NCBI RefSeq assembly: GCF_039524015.1
Contig: NZ_BAAAGF010000005.1
Location: 1 to 64,000 of the forward strand
Direction: 5' to 3'
From: Gaetbulibacter_B jejuensis
GTDB lineage: Bacteria > Bacteroidota > Bacteroidia > Flavobacteriales > Flavobacteriaceae
Length of the DNA: 64,000 nucleotides
Shown here: piece after piece, positions 1-9,359 of the stretch
Numbering within the stretch: position 1 is the stretch's first letter
Layout: each line of letters starts with the position of its first letter
The notes under the pieces: generated by a model
Seen by the model: the letters and a program-made list of their open reading frames with translations, nothing else
The model's database searches: none
What the model was told of the DNA's origin: nothing
Program-made: the position numbers and the translations under genes

Positions 1-25
1 TCAACGTTCCCGTTTTTAGCGGCTG

Positions 26-57
26 CAAATATACAACCTATTTTTTCTTTATCGCAA
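26..57 (-). promoter_or_regulatory. Strong promoter reading off the left edge
   Basis: On the minus strand a TTG (55-57) and a perfect TATATTTG -7 box (26-33) are separated by 21 nt, matching the Bacteroidota consensus TTG-N(17-23)-TAnnTTTG. The transcript would start near position 18 and leave the window, so its gene is not visible. A consensus -7 box together with a -33 TTG suggests a highly expressed gene (for example RNA or ribosomal protein), which is inference. The rest of 58-278 is AT-rich and shows no further feature. Confidence 0.6.
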
Positions 58-278
58 ACTTTTTTTTACTTTTTTTTAATGTTTTTCTTGAAAAATTTCG
101 CCCAACCTATAAACCAATACTTTACATATAATATTCTTATCATTTATACTTCCTGAAAAACTACATTAAACTAAAATACACACTTTAAACATATATATAC
201 ATAAACTTAAAACACACAAAATAACTCTACACTATTAATCTCTATTAACTATATGTACAGTATAGGTGTAATAAAAGT

Positions 279-2243
279 TTATAAAAAGAAGTTCCACACA
301 ATACCAAATCTTACTGTGAAGTCTCGGTATGGATAGTTGGGAGCCGAGTAATAATTATAACCTGTCAAAGCTGAGTTAAAATGTTCTGCTTTTAAATAGA
401 TTCTTGTTTGACGAACTTTTGCATTGATAAAAAAGTCTAGCCTTGGAAAGTTTCCTATTTTAGTATTGTTTTGAACGTAAAATTCTGCAAGTACTGGATC
501 ATAAGCATTCATATTGTATTCGGAGAAATAATTAAATATGACTCCTGTTTGTAAATAGAGTGCTTTTTTAAAGAAGTGATTAGAATAGTATAGTGTATTC
601 CTAGTTATTATTTTTGGTACATTTAATATGTTTTCTCCATTTAGTACTTCTTGATACATGATGGTGTTGTCTAATGCAAATTTCCCATACTTAATTTCTT
701 TATTAAGTTTTAATCTAAAATAATTAATTGAGGAATTAGCTTGATATGGTTTTACAAACGTAGTGTCAGTTTCTTTTTGAAAATAGGTGTAATTATCAAT
801 TATAGTATAATCAAAAGAAAGGTTTGCAATTTTTTTAGACTGTAATTGAAAAGCTATTTGTTGTGTATTAATATTTTTAAATAAGCTAGTGTTATCCCAA
901 TTATAGTTTAAATAGTCGCTTTGGTATAATTGAAAGTTATAATTTGGTGCTCTAGAACTTGAATTGAATGTTGCTAAAGCTTTAGTATTGTCATTAATTT
1001 TATAGGAGGCTTTAGCTTTAAAAAAGTTTCCCTCAAAATCTCCAGAAACGTTAACCCCTAGTTCTCCTTCTATACTAAACTTGTTGAAAGATTTATTATA
1101 TGCTCCTCCTATAGATAAAACATCTCCTTTGATCCTATTAGTGATACTATTGTCATCTAAAAACACAACTGTATCATATCCATAGTTAAAATTATTGTAA
1201 TCGAGATTTAATCTTAAATGACCAATATCTTTATTATGATAACTTGCATAAAACCTATTGTAGAAATCTTCTAAAGTTACTTTGTCATTAATACTACTGC
1301 TTAAAAAAGCGTCACCAAAATAATCGTTTTGGGTAGTTTGTGTAAATTGGTAATATTTATCTTCAAAAGAAATATTATTACCGATTATTAGGGTATTATT
1401 AGCTAATGAGTCTTGAGCTTTGGTGATTTGGTATTGGTGCTCTAGATGAAACCTCTTACCTTCTAGTATGCTTTCAGCATTTTCAAAATTTGGATCAAAT
1501 ACAGAACGGTCTAAAAACTCTTCATCTCCAGTTTCAAAATTTACTAAGTCTTCATCTTGCAAACCTCCATTTTCTTGGTTCATTAAATCTTGCATGACAA
1601 TGTGAGCTCTAACCTTGTATCTACTATTTTTTGTAGTGTAATTGGTAGTAAACCTAAAATTACCAGTACTTGTTAATATGTGCTGGTATTTTCCTAACGA
1701 ACGAAGTCCTTTGTATGCAATAGAAAAATTTAGTTGTTCAGAAGTATTAACTGTAAAGAAGGCGTCTAATAGTTGACCTTGTTCAAAAGCAGATTTATAA
1801 AGAAGTTCTGTAAAAGGGGTTGGAACGTGATAATAATTAATATCTTCAATTTCCATATAATTAAAATGTCTTGCTCTTGCTCCAAAAAGAGGCATTGTTC
1901 TCTCTGAGTAAAAATTAGAACTTAATGTATTATATGTCTGTCCAAGATTTGAAAAGTTAAGTAACTCAAAGTTATCCTTTCTTAAATAATTAAACTTATA
2001 CTCCTTTTTAATTGTTAAAGTAGTATCAACAATAGTGGTGTCGTTTTCAAAAGATATTATTTTATATAAGTCAATTGTGGCATCTTGGTTCTTTATATTT
2101 TTATTAGAAGTACTCTTATTTGAACTTCGCATTGTATCATTGACAACTTGATTTCTCTTTAATGCAGCTTTATCAACAGAAATTTCTTGAGCTAATCCTT
2201 TTAAACTAAAAAAAAATAATACAATACAAAGAAGGTTTTTCAT
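279..2243 (-). CDS. Putative outer-membrane porin (DUF4289-like)
   Basis: Predicted 654-residue outer-membrane beta-barrel. The N-terminus is a signal peptide (MKNLLCIVLFFFSLKGLAQ) cleaved around AQ-E, followed by a disordered Asn/Ser/Lys-rich stretch and a long region of alternating aromatic and polar residues typical of beta-strands, ending in Trp-Asn-Phe-Phe-Leu like many barrel C-termini. The overall pattern matches the flavobacterial putative porin family. I start at the internal ATG (2243) rather than the ATG 24 nt upstream because the signal peptide begins there and a -7 promoter box overlaps the upstream ATG. It is the last minus-strand gene before the left edge. Substrate is unknown; the family assignment is by resemblance. 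Confidence 0.75.
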   Translation of the reverse strand: MKNLLCIVLFFFSLKGLAQEISVDKAALKRNQVVNDTMRSSNKSTSNKNIKNQDATIDLYKIISFENDTTIVDTTLTIKKEYKFNYLRKDNFELLNFSNLGQTYNTLSSNFYSERTMPLFGARARHFNYMEIEDINYYHVPTPFTELLYKSAFEQGQLLDAFFTVNTSEQLNFSIAYKGLRSLGKYQHILTSTGNFRFTTNYTTKNSRYKVRAHIVMQDLMNQENGGLQDEDLVNFETGDEEFLDRSVFDPNFENAESILEGKRFHLEHQYQITKAQDSLANNTLIIGNNISFEDKYYQFTQTTQNDYFGDAFLSSSINDKVTLEDFYNRFYASYHNKDIGHLRLNLDYNNFNYGYDTVVFLDDNSITNRIKGDVLSIGGAYNKSFNKFSIEGELGVNVSGDFEGNFFKAKASYKINDNTKALATFNSSSRAPNYNFQLYQSDYLNYNWDNTSLFKNINTQQIAFQLQSKKIANLSFDYTIIDNYTYFQKETDTTFVKPYQANSSINYFRLKLNKEIKYGKFALDNTIMYQEVLNGENILNVPKIITRNTLYYSNHFFKKALYLQTGVIFNYFSEYNMNAYDPVLAEFYVQNNTKIGNFPRLDFFINAKVRQTRIYLKAEHFNSALTGYNYYSAPNYPYRDFTVRFGIVWNFFL

Positions 2244-2264
2244 ATGCTTTTGATATACTTGATG

Positions 2265-2272
2265 CAAAAGTA
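2265..2272 (-). promoter_or_regulatory. -7 box for the porin gene
   Basis: TACTTTTG on the minus strand matches TAnnTTTG and lies 21 nt before the ATG at 2243. It overlaps the alternative upstream ATG at 2265-2267, which argues that translation starts at 2243. No convincing -33 TTG was found. Confidence 0.45.
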
Positions 2273-2311
2273 AATATTTAAAACGAGAATTATAGGTGAA
2301 TATTATGTATA

Positions 2312-2339
2312 AAAAAACCCACTTTAAAAGTGGGTTTTT
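2312..2339 (-). terminator. Rho-independent terminator of the SusC/SusD operon
   Basis: A 12-bp stem (AAAACCCACTTT pairing with AAAGTGGGTTTT) followed on the minus strand by a T-run. It lies just after the stop of the last lipoprotein gene of the operon. The symmetrical A/T tails could make it work in both directions. Confidence 0.8.
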
Positions 2340-2357
2340 ATAAAATATGATTTGTAT

Positions 2358-3209
2358 TTACTGCTTAATAAGCTTGATTACAGCTTCATAATTAGTAGCA
2401 CAACCAGAATCTGGTTCAAAATCTAAAATATTTACAGTTACTTCAGAATCGTCTGCAGAATCATATGCTCCTGGTGTAGAACCAGTAGATTGACCGATAC
2501 TACCATTACCACAACCTAATGTACCATTACCTGGTTGAATAGTTCCAGAAACAAATACATTACCACATATTAAGTCTAATGTCATGAAATAAGGAGAATC
2601 GAAAGATCCTGGAGCGTATACATAATTAAATGTACGCGTGTTAGCATCTGCAGTTATGTCAACAATTTGATTACCTCCAAAAGCAGAACCGATACCAAAA
2701 GGAGCCGTTCCTGATATTTGTTGCATCATGTAAGAACCAGTTAAGAAATCAGAATCTACTGGACATGATCTAAAAATTGACAAATTGAATTGACTTCTAG
2801 CTAAAACACTAGTTTCCTCAACACTGTCTAAATTAAGCTTTAATGAGCTACCCGCTAAAGTAGTTCCTGCATAAATACCTGTTACAGTAAAAGTTCCTAC
2901 AACAGAACCAGCTGGAATTACTAGGTTACTAAGATTAATGCTATAGTCTACACCACTTTGAGCTGTTGATGAAGGATCTACAGAAACTACATATGATCTA
3001 TCTGTTGCTTGAGCTTCAGATATACCTACTGTAACTGTGTATACTGCAGGAGCCTCTTCTTCAACTAAAAGTGTTCCACTATTTCCTGGCACAAAATATG
3101 CTACAGGAGTTCTATTATCTAAATAGCTTGTATCATCATCTGTACTATCACAAGATACAAACCCAATAAATGTTAATAGAACTAAACTTATTTTTAATAT
3201 TTTCTTCAT
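2358..3209 (-). CDS. Lipoprotein with beta-sandwich domain, last gene of SusC/SusD operon
   Basis: 283-residue surface or periplasmic lipoprotein: signal peptide with lipobox G-F-V-S-C (Cys20) followed by Asp-rich residues (DSTDDD), a common export pattern for flavobacterial lipoproteins. Residues about 30-145 look like a Calx-beta or DUF1735-type immunoglobulin-like domain; the C-terminal half is Gly-rich and unassigned. It is clearly paralogous to the preceding gene: both share S-V-D-x-x-STAQ-x-GVD, LNLDS and an I-F-x-x-C motif at the same spacing. Twenty-two nt separate the two genes. By position it probably helps the SusC/SusD pair capture its ligand (inference). No catalytic motif was seen. 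Confidence 0.7.
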   Translation of the reverse strand: MKKILKISLVLLTFIGFVSCDSTDDDTSYLDNRTPVAYFVPGNSGTLLVEEEAPAVYTVTVGISEAQATDRSYVVSVDPSSTAQSGVDYSINLSNLVIPAGSVVGTFTVTGIYAGTTLAGSSLKLNLDSVEETSVLARSQFNLSIFRSCPVDSDFLTGSYMMQQISGTAPFGIGSAFGGNQIVDITADANTRTFNYVYAPGSFDSPYFMTLDLICGNVFVSGTIQPGNGTLGCGNGSIGQSTGSTPGAYDSADDSEVTVNILDFEPDSGCATNYEAVIKLIKQ

Positions 3210-3231
3210 AATAATAGTGTTAAATTAAATG

Positions 3232-4047
3232 TTATTGAGGAGTATAAACTGAAACTCCATTTTCTCCATAACCTGTACAATACCAAGATAATGTAATCAC
3301 ACCTGTTCCTGAATCAACAGAATTAGTTCCACCATCTAATGGAATAATATCACCCCATGGATCAGTTTGACCTTCCCAACTTATATTTCCACAGAAATCT
3401 GTAAAAACTAATGTGTTATCTGCCGCATCTGTTCCATATGCACCAGCATAAGGACCTTCGCTATACAATCCACCAGAGAAATCAGATACAGAATAAACAC
3501 CAGCATCAACTTCAGTAATATCAGCATCTATTGTACTTGGATTATAATCTGGTAAAAAGTCATGATAACCATAAGTAGTAGTTACAGAATAAGAACCTGA
3601 TAAATCAGACTCACATTGCTTAAAGATATCTAAGCTATAAGAATTACTAAAACCTGCTACTTCAGCATTTTCAGAATCTAAGTTTAATATTAAACGTGTT
3701 CCGTCAGGATCTGCACCATCGTAAAGACCTTCTATAACTAATGAACCAGAGTACTCTCCAGCAGCAATAGTAATTGAGTTAGTCATTAAATTAAAATCAA
3801 CACCTTCTTGTGCAGTTGATTCTGCATCAACAGATACAGAGAAAGATCGTGCAGCATCACTCAAATTAGTTGCAACTAATACAACTTCTTTAGTCGCTCC
3901 AGCAGTTGGAACTAATAATGAAGAAGTAGTTGCTCCATCAAAATATACAACACTGTTACCAGTATATTGGTGTACGTTATCATCTTCATCACATGATACT
4001 AATACCATTGACAAAAGAATGACTGATAAATAAAATATTTTTTTCAT
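3232..4047 (-). CDS. Lipoprotein with beta-sandwich domain, SusC/SusD operon
   Basis: 271-residue lipoprotein with a lipobox V-S-C (Cys19) followed by DEDDN. The N-terminal domain has the same layout as its downstream neighbour (STAQ-x-GVD, LNLDS, I-F-K-Q-C), so the two arose by tandem duplication. The C-terminal part is rich in Gly, Tyr, Asp and Trp and is not recognisable. It begins 17 nt after the susD stop and is therefore very probably co-transcribed with susC and susD. The likely role is a SusE/SusF-like accessory ligand-binding protein on the cell surface, but this rests on operon position and export signal only. Confidence 0.7.
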   Translation of the reverse strand: MKKIFYLSVILLSMVLVSCDEDDNVHQYTGNSVVYFDGATTSSLLVPTAGATKEVVLVATNLSDAARSFSVSVDAESTAQEGVDFNLMTNSITIAAGEYSGSLVIEGLYDGADPDGTRLILNLDSENAEVAGFSNSYSLDIFKQCESDLSGSYSVTTTYGYHDFLPDYNPSTIDADITEVDAGVYSVSDFSGGLYSEGPYAGAYGTDAADNTLVFTDFCGNISWEGQTDPWGDIIPLDGGTNSVDSGTGVITLSWYCTGYGENGVSVYTPQ

Positions 4048-4064
4048 TGCTTTGATTTTTATAA

Positions 4065-5483
4065 TTAGTATCCTGGGTTTTGCTCCATGTTAGGATTTAC
4101 ATCAATTTCACTTTTTGGAATAGGTAATTGAAATCTGTGATCAGAAGCAGTAAGTGTTAAGAATAATGGAGGTGTTCCTGTTCCATCAAAAAACTCACCA
4201 GCATTAGTTCTGTTGATAGGTAAACCTTGTCTCTTAACGTCAAAGAAACGGTGACCTTCAAAAGCTAACTCAAGTCTTCTTTCTAACTGAATAGCATCTT
4301 TAAGTGCTTGTCCAGTTTCTCCACCACTAACAAAACCAGCATATCTGTTAGATCTTACTAAATCTAATGCAGCCAAAGCAGCACCATCTTGTCCTGTCAT
4401 TGACGCTAAAGCTTCTGCTTTGTTTAATTGAACTTCAGCAGCTCTAATTACCTTAGAGTCTACTACACCTGAACCAGTGTTAACAGAGCTAGATAAATAC
4501 TTTGCTACGTGGTTGTAAATTCCAGTAGAACCAAATGGACTAGTATCAATATAAGCAAATCTACGGATGTCAGATGGCTGATATAAGTTGTTTAATCCAA
4601 ATTCAACAACGTACTCAGAATAAATTCCGTCAGTTAATGTTTGACTGTATGGTACTCCTGTTGACACATTAGTATCAGCATCGAAGTTTTTTAATTCAAA
4701 AAGCACACCGTCATCACTTGAATCATCCCAAATACTTGGAAAGTTTGCAGTTGTACTAACACTTGCAGTAACTTGATTAGCTGCAGTTACAACATCTGGC
4801 ATATTTCCTGCATATAAATGAACTCTAGATAATAATCCATATACAGCATTTCTGTTAAATCTTTCAATACCATTTTCAGAGCTAATTTGATTAGCTGCTG
4901 TTTGTAAATCAGTTATGATATTATCATAAACTTCGCTAACTGTATTTCTAGCCGGTGTTTGACGAATATCAGAACTAGTTAAGTAAGGCATACCTAAAGC
5001 GCTCCCTGCATCAGCAGATTGTGTTGGTATTTTACCAAATAAATTACATAGGTTAAAATGAGATAATGCTCTACCAGCTAAAGCTTGTGCCCTAATATTA
5101 TTTTTTTGACTTCCTTCTTCAAGTCTGTCAATATTTTCTAAAATAAAATTAGCTTGTTGAATCACTCTGTATGCTTGAGCCATAAAAGCTCCTTGTGTAG
5201 CATTTGCATTATATCTCCACTCGTATGTTACTCTTTGAGTTTGTCTCCCATCTGGGTTATAAATCAAATTGTCTGTTAATACGTCTGGAAAAGACATAAA
5301 GTTAGCTCCATAATAGTTTGCTGACTCCATTTGAGTATACATACCATTAATGGCGTTCTCAAAATCAGCTGGTGTTACAAGAGCAACCTCTGCACCTGTA
5401 GAACCATAAGGATTCAAATCTAATCTTTCATCGCAAGAGAAAAAGATTAAACTTAATGTTAACAAATAAATATATTTTTTCAT
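4065..5483 (-). CDS. SusD/RagB family nutrient-binding outer-membrane lipoprotein
   Basis: 472 residues, typical of the SusD family. Lipobox F-F-S-C (Cys17) followed by DERLDLNPYG, the usual N-terminal LxxxP start of mature SusD proteins. The body has the TPR-like pattern with the family signatures RAxALxGRALSHFNLCNLFGK near residue 130 and RRLELAFEGHRFFDVKRQG near residue 405, and ends with the family motif P-I-P-K-S-E-I-D-x-N-P-x-M-x-Q-N-P-G-Y. It forms the lid over the SusC barrel and binds the substrate on the surface. It starts 12 nt after the susC stop. Ligand identity cannot be read from the sequence; no glycoside hydrolase or peptidase gene accompanies the pair. Confidence 0.95.
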   Translation of the reverse strand: MKKYIYLLTLSLIFFSCDERLDLNPYGSTGAEVALVTPADFENAINGMYTQMESANYYGANFMSFPDVLTDNLIYNPDGRQTQRVTYEWRYNANATQGAFMAQAYRVIQQANFILENIDRLEEGSQKNNIRAQALAGRALSHFNLCNLFGKIPTQSADAGSALGMPYLTSSDIRQTPARNTVSEVYDNIITDLQTAANQISSENGIERFNRNAVYGLLSRVHLYAGNMPDVVTAANQVTASVSTTANFPSIWDDSSDDGVLFELKNFDADTNVSTGVPYSQTLTDGIYSEYVVEFGLNNLYQPSDIRRFAYIDTSPFGSTGIYNHVAKYLSSSVNTGSGVVDSKVIRAAEVQLNKAEALASMTGQDGAALAALDLVRSNRYAGFVSGGETGQALKDAIQLERRLELAFEGHRFFDVKRQGLPINRTNAGEFFDGTGTPPLFLTLTASDHRFQLPIPKSEIDVNPNMEQNPGY

Positions 5484-5495
5484 ATCAAATATTTT

Positions 5496-8400
5496 TTAAA
5501 ATTTTAAATCGATTCCTAAAGATAGGTTTCTTGTTGTAGGGTAACTGTAAAGTGAGAACTCCCCAGGAATTACATTAGTTCCTTGTGTTTCACCTGAACC
5601 AATACCAACTTCTGGATCACCTTTATAGTGAGGTGCATATGTCCATAAGTTAGTTCCAGAAACATAAATTCTTAAAGCATCGATTGACATTTTTTCTGTG
5701 AACTTACTAGGAAGATTATATCCTAACTGTAAACTTCTTAATCTAATGTAATCACCTTTTTGTAAAAATCTATCAGATGTTTGATTAGTGTCATTATTTG
5801 GTCTAGGAAGTACGTTAGTGTCACCAGGAGTTGTCCAATAGTTAAATGCATCTACTCTTTGGTTTGAATTAGCATTATCACCATCACTTAACATATTCAT
5901 TTCCATTAAGTTATAAATATAGTTACCTTGCTTGAAATAAAAGTTAGCAGATAAATCCCATCCTTTATAATCTAAAGTTGTGCTAATGCTTCCGTCTAAT
6001 TCTGCAAATGGAGACTTACCAGACAATGCTACTTCATTACCTGCAGCTTCATTAGTAATATTACCATCAGTATCATAATATAAAGCATCACCATTTGCTG
6101 GATTCACTCCTGCATATCTAGGAATGTAGAATGTGTTAACTTCTTCTCCAACTCTAAGAATTGTGTAATAGTTAGAAGTAGTAAATAAATCCTCACCTGT
6201 GTTAGTTAACTTAGTAACTTCATTATCATAAAGGTTTAAGTTACCAGATACTGTCCATCTAAAGTCTTGGTTACGGATAATATCAGCTGATAATTCAAAT
6301 TCCCAACCTTTATTAACCATTTCACCAAGGTTACCTGTAACTGCATATCCACCAGTTGTAAACGGTAATTGCTCGTTAAGTAATAATTCAGAAGTCGTTC
6401 TGTTATAATAATCGATTAAACCTCTTACTCTGTTTTTAAATAAACCAAACTCAACACCTACACCGTAGTTAAAGTTCTCCTCCCAACTTAAGTTAGGATC
6501 ACCAATGTTAAAAGGAACGATACCATTAAGTCCATTGTTATAAGCTACAGGACCATAAGTGGTAATTGAAGCATAACGTCCAATTTGGTCGTTACCAGAA
6601 GTACCAGCTGATGCTCTTAACTTTAAGTTGCTTATTATGTCGTTATTTGCTAAAAACTCTTCGTTTGAGATATTCCAAGCAACACTACCACTGAAGAATG
6701 TACCGTATTTTGTATTCTTACCAAATCGAGATGAACCATCTCGTCTAATAGTACCTGTAACGATATATCTATCATCGTAGTTATAATCAACGTTTCCTGC
6801 AACAGAGAATATTGAGTACTCTGAACGTGCTCCAGCTACTGCAAAAGGAGTTGCTGCTGCATCTAAAACAGATGGTCCTCCTACAGTGAACCCTTGTCCA
6901 TTAGCAGAATAAGATCTGAAGTTATTAGCAATATATTCAGTTAATGCAGTAACTTCTAAATTGTGTACTTCATTAAATGTATTGTTATACGTTAACTTGT
7001 TTAACCAAGTATATGTGAAGTCAAAGCTTCCATTATCAGTTTTACTACCTGTAGGAACTCCTCCGTTAACAATTAAATCTAAAACAGATCCTGGTTGTAA
7101 GTAGTTTTCTCTTCTATATTGTTCGTAAACACCTGAACCTTGAGTTCTAAATGTTAAGTTATCATGTAATCTTAAATCTAAGAATAAGTTACCAATCACA
7201 CGATTGTAGAATCTTGAAGATATATTTTGAGTAAGCTCAGCAAGAACAGGATAACCTGCAGAAGTTGCGTTAAACTGTGGCTGACCGTTAGCATCTAAAA
7301 TTAAATTACCTGCATCATCCTGTACATATACAGTTTCATAAGGATTGTAATCATAAATAGCTCTAAATGGGTTTTGAACGTTATTTCTATCTCTTGGATC
7401 TGTAGTCTCAATAGATGAGAAAGATAAACTTGTTCCAATTGTTGCCCACTCTTTAGCATCATAGTCAACGTTTAAACGACCAGAAAGTCTGTTGTAAGCG
7501 TCTAAAGTTTCAATAATACCAGTATCTTCATCATATCCTAATGAGAAGAAATATCTAGTTTTATCTTCTCCACCTTGTGCAGAAAAACTAATAGATTGTA
7601 CAACACCATCTTGTAATAAATCATCTTCCCAGTTGTGCCCTAAAGCAACTAAACGATTATACTCTGCATCAGAACTAATAGAAGAACCTTCACCTACGTT
7701 TAAACCGTAAGCTCCTAATTCTCTTTCATACTGAAGTTTTTGAGCTGCATTCATCATTTCAAAATTGTCTTTAAGTCTTCTGTTAAATCCAATTCTTGAG
7801 TTAATTCTAAAAACAGCATCTTTGTCTTTACCACCTCTTTTAGTTGTGATAAGTACAACACCATTACCACCACGAGCACCATAAATAGATGTAGAAGCAG
7901 CATCTTTAAGAACACTGATACTTTCAATCTCGTTAGGGTTAATAGCATTTACATCTTCTTCGTTAATCTGAGCACCATCCACAATATATAATGGTTGGTT
8001 ACCAGCGTTAATTGATCCAATACCACGAACACGTATAAATGCCGTTTGACCAGGCTTACCGTTCTGAGCTGTTACTTGAACACCAGATGCCTGACCCTGA
8101 AGCATATTATCAATACTTACAGAAGGTGCAATTCTTTCAAGGTCTTCAGAAGTTACGTTTGATACTGCTGAAGTTAATTGATCTCTAGATTTCGTATTGA
8201 AACCTACAACAACAACTTCTTGTAATACCGCAACATCTTCTTCCATTGATAAATTAATAGTATTACTTGCTCCTACTTTTAATTCGGTAGTTTTCATACT
8301 TACAAAAGAAAAGACCAAAGTTTCTCCAACATTAGCTTGAATAGAATAATTTCCATCAAAATCTGTTTGAACTCCTCTAGTAGTTCCTTTTACAATTACA

Positions 8401-8531
8401 TTTACACCAGGCAATGGCAAACCATCTGCTGCTGATGTAACTGTTCCAGTGATAGTCTTCTCTTGTGCAAAAGAAAACTGCATCACAAACGCCATAAATA
8501 GCGTCATTAACCATGTTAACTTTAATTTCAT
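5496..8531 (-). CDS. SusC/RagA family TonB-dependent outer-membrane transporter
   Basis: 1011 residues. Signal peptide ending F-S-F-A-Q, then a carboxypeptidase-regulatory-like domain (about 25-105, GTVTSAADGLPLPGVNVIVK), a TonB-box-like segment (QEVVVVGF), a plug domain (about 115-235, containing GVQVTAQNGKPGQ and IRVRGIGSINAGNQPLYIVDG), and a beta-barrel that ends in the typical terminal Phe. It imports large ligands captured by its SusD partner using TonB energy. It is the first gene of a four-gene operon. No FecR/FecI regulator pair or SusR-like sensor is adjacent, so regulation is not evident; the promoter candidate is at 8559-8589. Confidence 0.95.
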   Translation of the reverse strand: MKLKLTWLMTLFMAFVMQFSFAQEKTITGTVTSAADGLPLPGVNVIVKGTTRGVQTDFDGNYSIQANVGETLVFSFVSMKTTELKVGASNTINLSMEEDVAVLQEVVVVGFNTKSRDQLTSAVSNVTSEDLERIAPSVSIDNMLQGQASGVQVTAQNGKPGQTAFIRVRGIGSINAGNQPLYIVDGAQINEEDVNAINPNEIESISVLKDAASTSIYGARGGNGVVLITTKRGGKDKDAVFRINSRIGFNRRLKDNFEMMNAAQKLQYERELGAYGLNVGEGSSISSDAEYNRLVALGHNWEDDLLQDGVVQSISFSAQGGEDKTRYFFSLGYDEDTGIIETLDAYNRLSGRLNVDYDAKEWATIGTSLSFSSIETTDPRDRNNVQNPFRAIYDYNPYETVYVQDDAGNLILDANGQPQFNATSAGYPVLAELTQNISSRFYNRVIGNLFLDLRLHDNLTFRTQGSGVYEQYRRENYLQPGSVLDLIVNGGVPTGSKTDNGSFDFTYTWLNKLTYNNTFNEVHNLEVTALTEYIANNFRSYSANGQGFTVGGPSVLDAAATPFAVAGARSEYSIFSVAGNVDYNYDDRYIVTGTIRRDGSSRFGKNTKYGTFFSGSVAWNISNEEFLANNDIISNLKLRASAGTSGNDQIGRYASITTYGPVAYNNGLNGIVPFNIGDPNLSWEENFNYGVGVEFGLFKNRVRGLIDYYNRTTSELLLNEQLPFTTGGYAVTGNLGEMVNKGWEFELSADIIRNQDFRWTVSGNLNLYDNEVTKLTNTGEDLFTTSNYYTILRVGEEVNTFYIPRYAGVNPANGDALYYDTDGNITNEAAGNEVALSGKSPFAELDGSISTTLDYKGWDLSANFYFKQGNYIYNLMEMNMLSDGDNANSNQRVDAFNYWTTPGDTNVLPRPNNDTNQTSDRFLQKGDYIRLRSLQLGYNLPSKFTEKMSIDALRIYVSGTNLWTYAPHYKGDPEVGIGSGETQGTNVIPGEFSLYSYPTTRNLSLGIDLKF

Positions 8532-8558
8532 AAAACAATTATTTGAGTTAGTCTAGCG

Positions 8559-8589
8559 CAAACATCTTAATAATATATTAAATATCCAA
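8559..8589 (-). promoter_or_regulatory. Promoter candidate for the SusC/SusD operon
   Basis: On the minus strand TTG (8587-8589) and GATGTTTG (8559-8566, one mismatch to TAnnTTTG) are 20 nt apart, 28 nt before the susC ATG. The region 8532-8729 is the divergent intergenic space with rnhB and is otherwise plain AT-rich sequence. Confidence 0.45.
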
Positions 8590-8729
8590 GTGTTTCTCAT
8601 AAAAAAATGTTAACAAAACCACCATGAAACTTAATGTTTTAGCAATTTTAACATTTACATTAAGTTTTTAGCATTTTTAATTTTTATTTGATTTCTTTCT
8701 AATGTTTTATTTTTAACAAAAATTTACTT

Positions 8730-9332
8730 TTGAGTCTTATACACACCTTTTCAAAACATACTCTTGAATGTGGAACTGACGAAGCAGGCAGAGGCTGTCT
8801 AGCTGGTCCTGTTACAGCTGCTGCTGTTATACTTCCTAAATCATTTAAAAACTCATTACTTAACGATTCTAAACAGCTATCTCACAAAAATCGTTTTAAA
8901 CTTAAGTCTATTATAGAACAAGAAGCTCTTGCTTTATGCTATACTCATGTTTGGCAAGATGAGATTGATAAAATCAATATATTAAATGCGTCTATTTTAG
9001 CAATGCACAAATCTATTGAAGGTCTAAGCATAGAACCAGAATTTATAATTGTTGATGGTAACAAGTTTAAACCTTATAATAGTATTCCTCATGAAACCAT
9101 TATAAAAGGAGATAGTAAATACCTTAGTATTGCTGCTGCTTCAATAATTGCTAAAACCGAAAGAGACTTGTACATGGAGCAAATACATGAAGAATTCCCT
9201 CAATACAATTGGGCACAAAACAAAGGATACCCAACAAAACAGCATAGAGAAGCTTTAAAAAAATATGGTATAACAAAGTACCATAGAACCTCGTTTAGAT
9301 TATTACCCGAACAATTAAAATTAGACTTATAA
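8730..9332 (+). CDS. rnhB: Ribonuclease HII
   Basis: 200 residues, full length for the family. It cleaves the RNA strand of RNA-DNA hybrids, including single ribonucleotides left in DNA. Visible motifs are DEAGRG (Asp17, Glu18 metal ligands), the conserved SKQLS, FIIVDGN carrying a further acidic residue, and [21 protein letters not shown]. The start must be the TTG at 8730: there is no in-frame ATG before the catalytic motif and an in-frame stop lies 10 codons upstream. Oddly, the sequence TACTTTTG, a perfect -7 box, covers this TTG (8725-8732), so either that box is not used or the true start is different. The next gene begins 27 nt downstream. Confidence 0.93.
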   Translation: MSLIHTFSKHTLECGTDEAGRGCLAGPVTAAAVILPKSFKNSLLNDSKQLSHKNRFKLKSIIEQEALALCYTHVWQDEIDKINILNASILAMHKSIEGLSIEPEFIIVDGNKFKPYNSIPHETIIKGDSKYLSIAAASIIAKTERDLYMEQIHEEFPQYNWAQNKGYPTKQHREALKKYGITKYHRTSFRLLPEQLKLDL

Positions 9333-9337
9333 CTTTT

Positions 9338-9345
9338 TATATTTG
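9338..9345 (+). promoter_or_regulatory. -7 box for the 812-residue lipoprotein gene
   Basis: TATATTTG matches the consensus exactly and lies 14 nt before the ATG at 9360, giving a very short leader as is common in Bacteroidota. No clear -33 TTG was found. Confidence 0.5.
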
Positions 9346-9359
9346 CAAAAACCCTCTTA

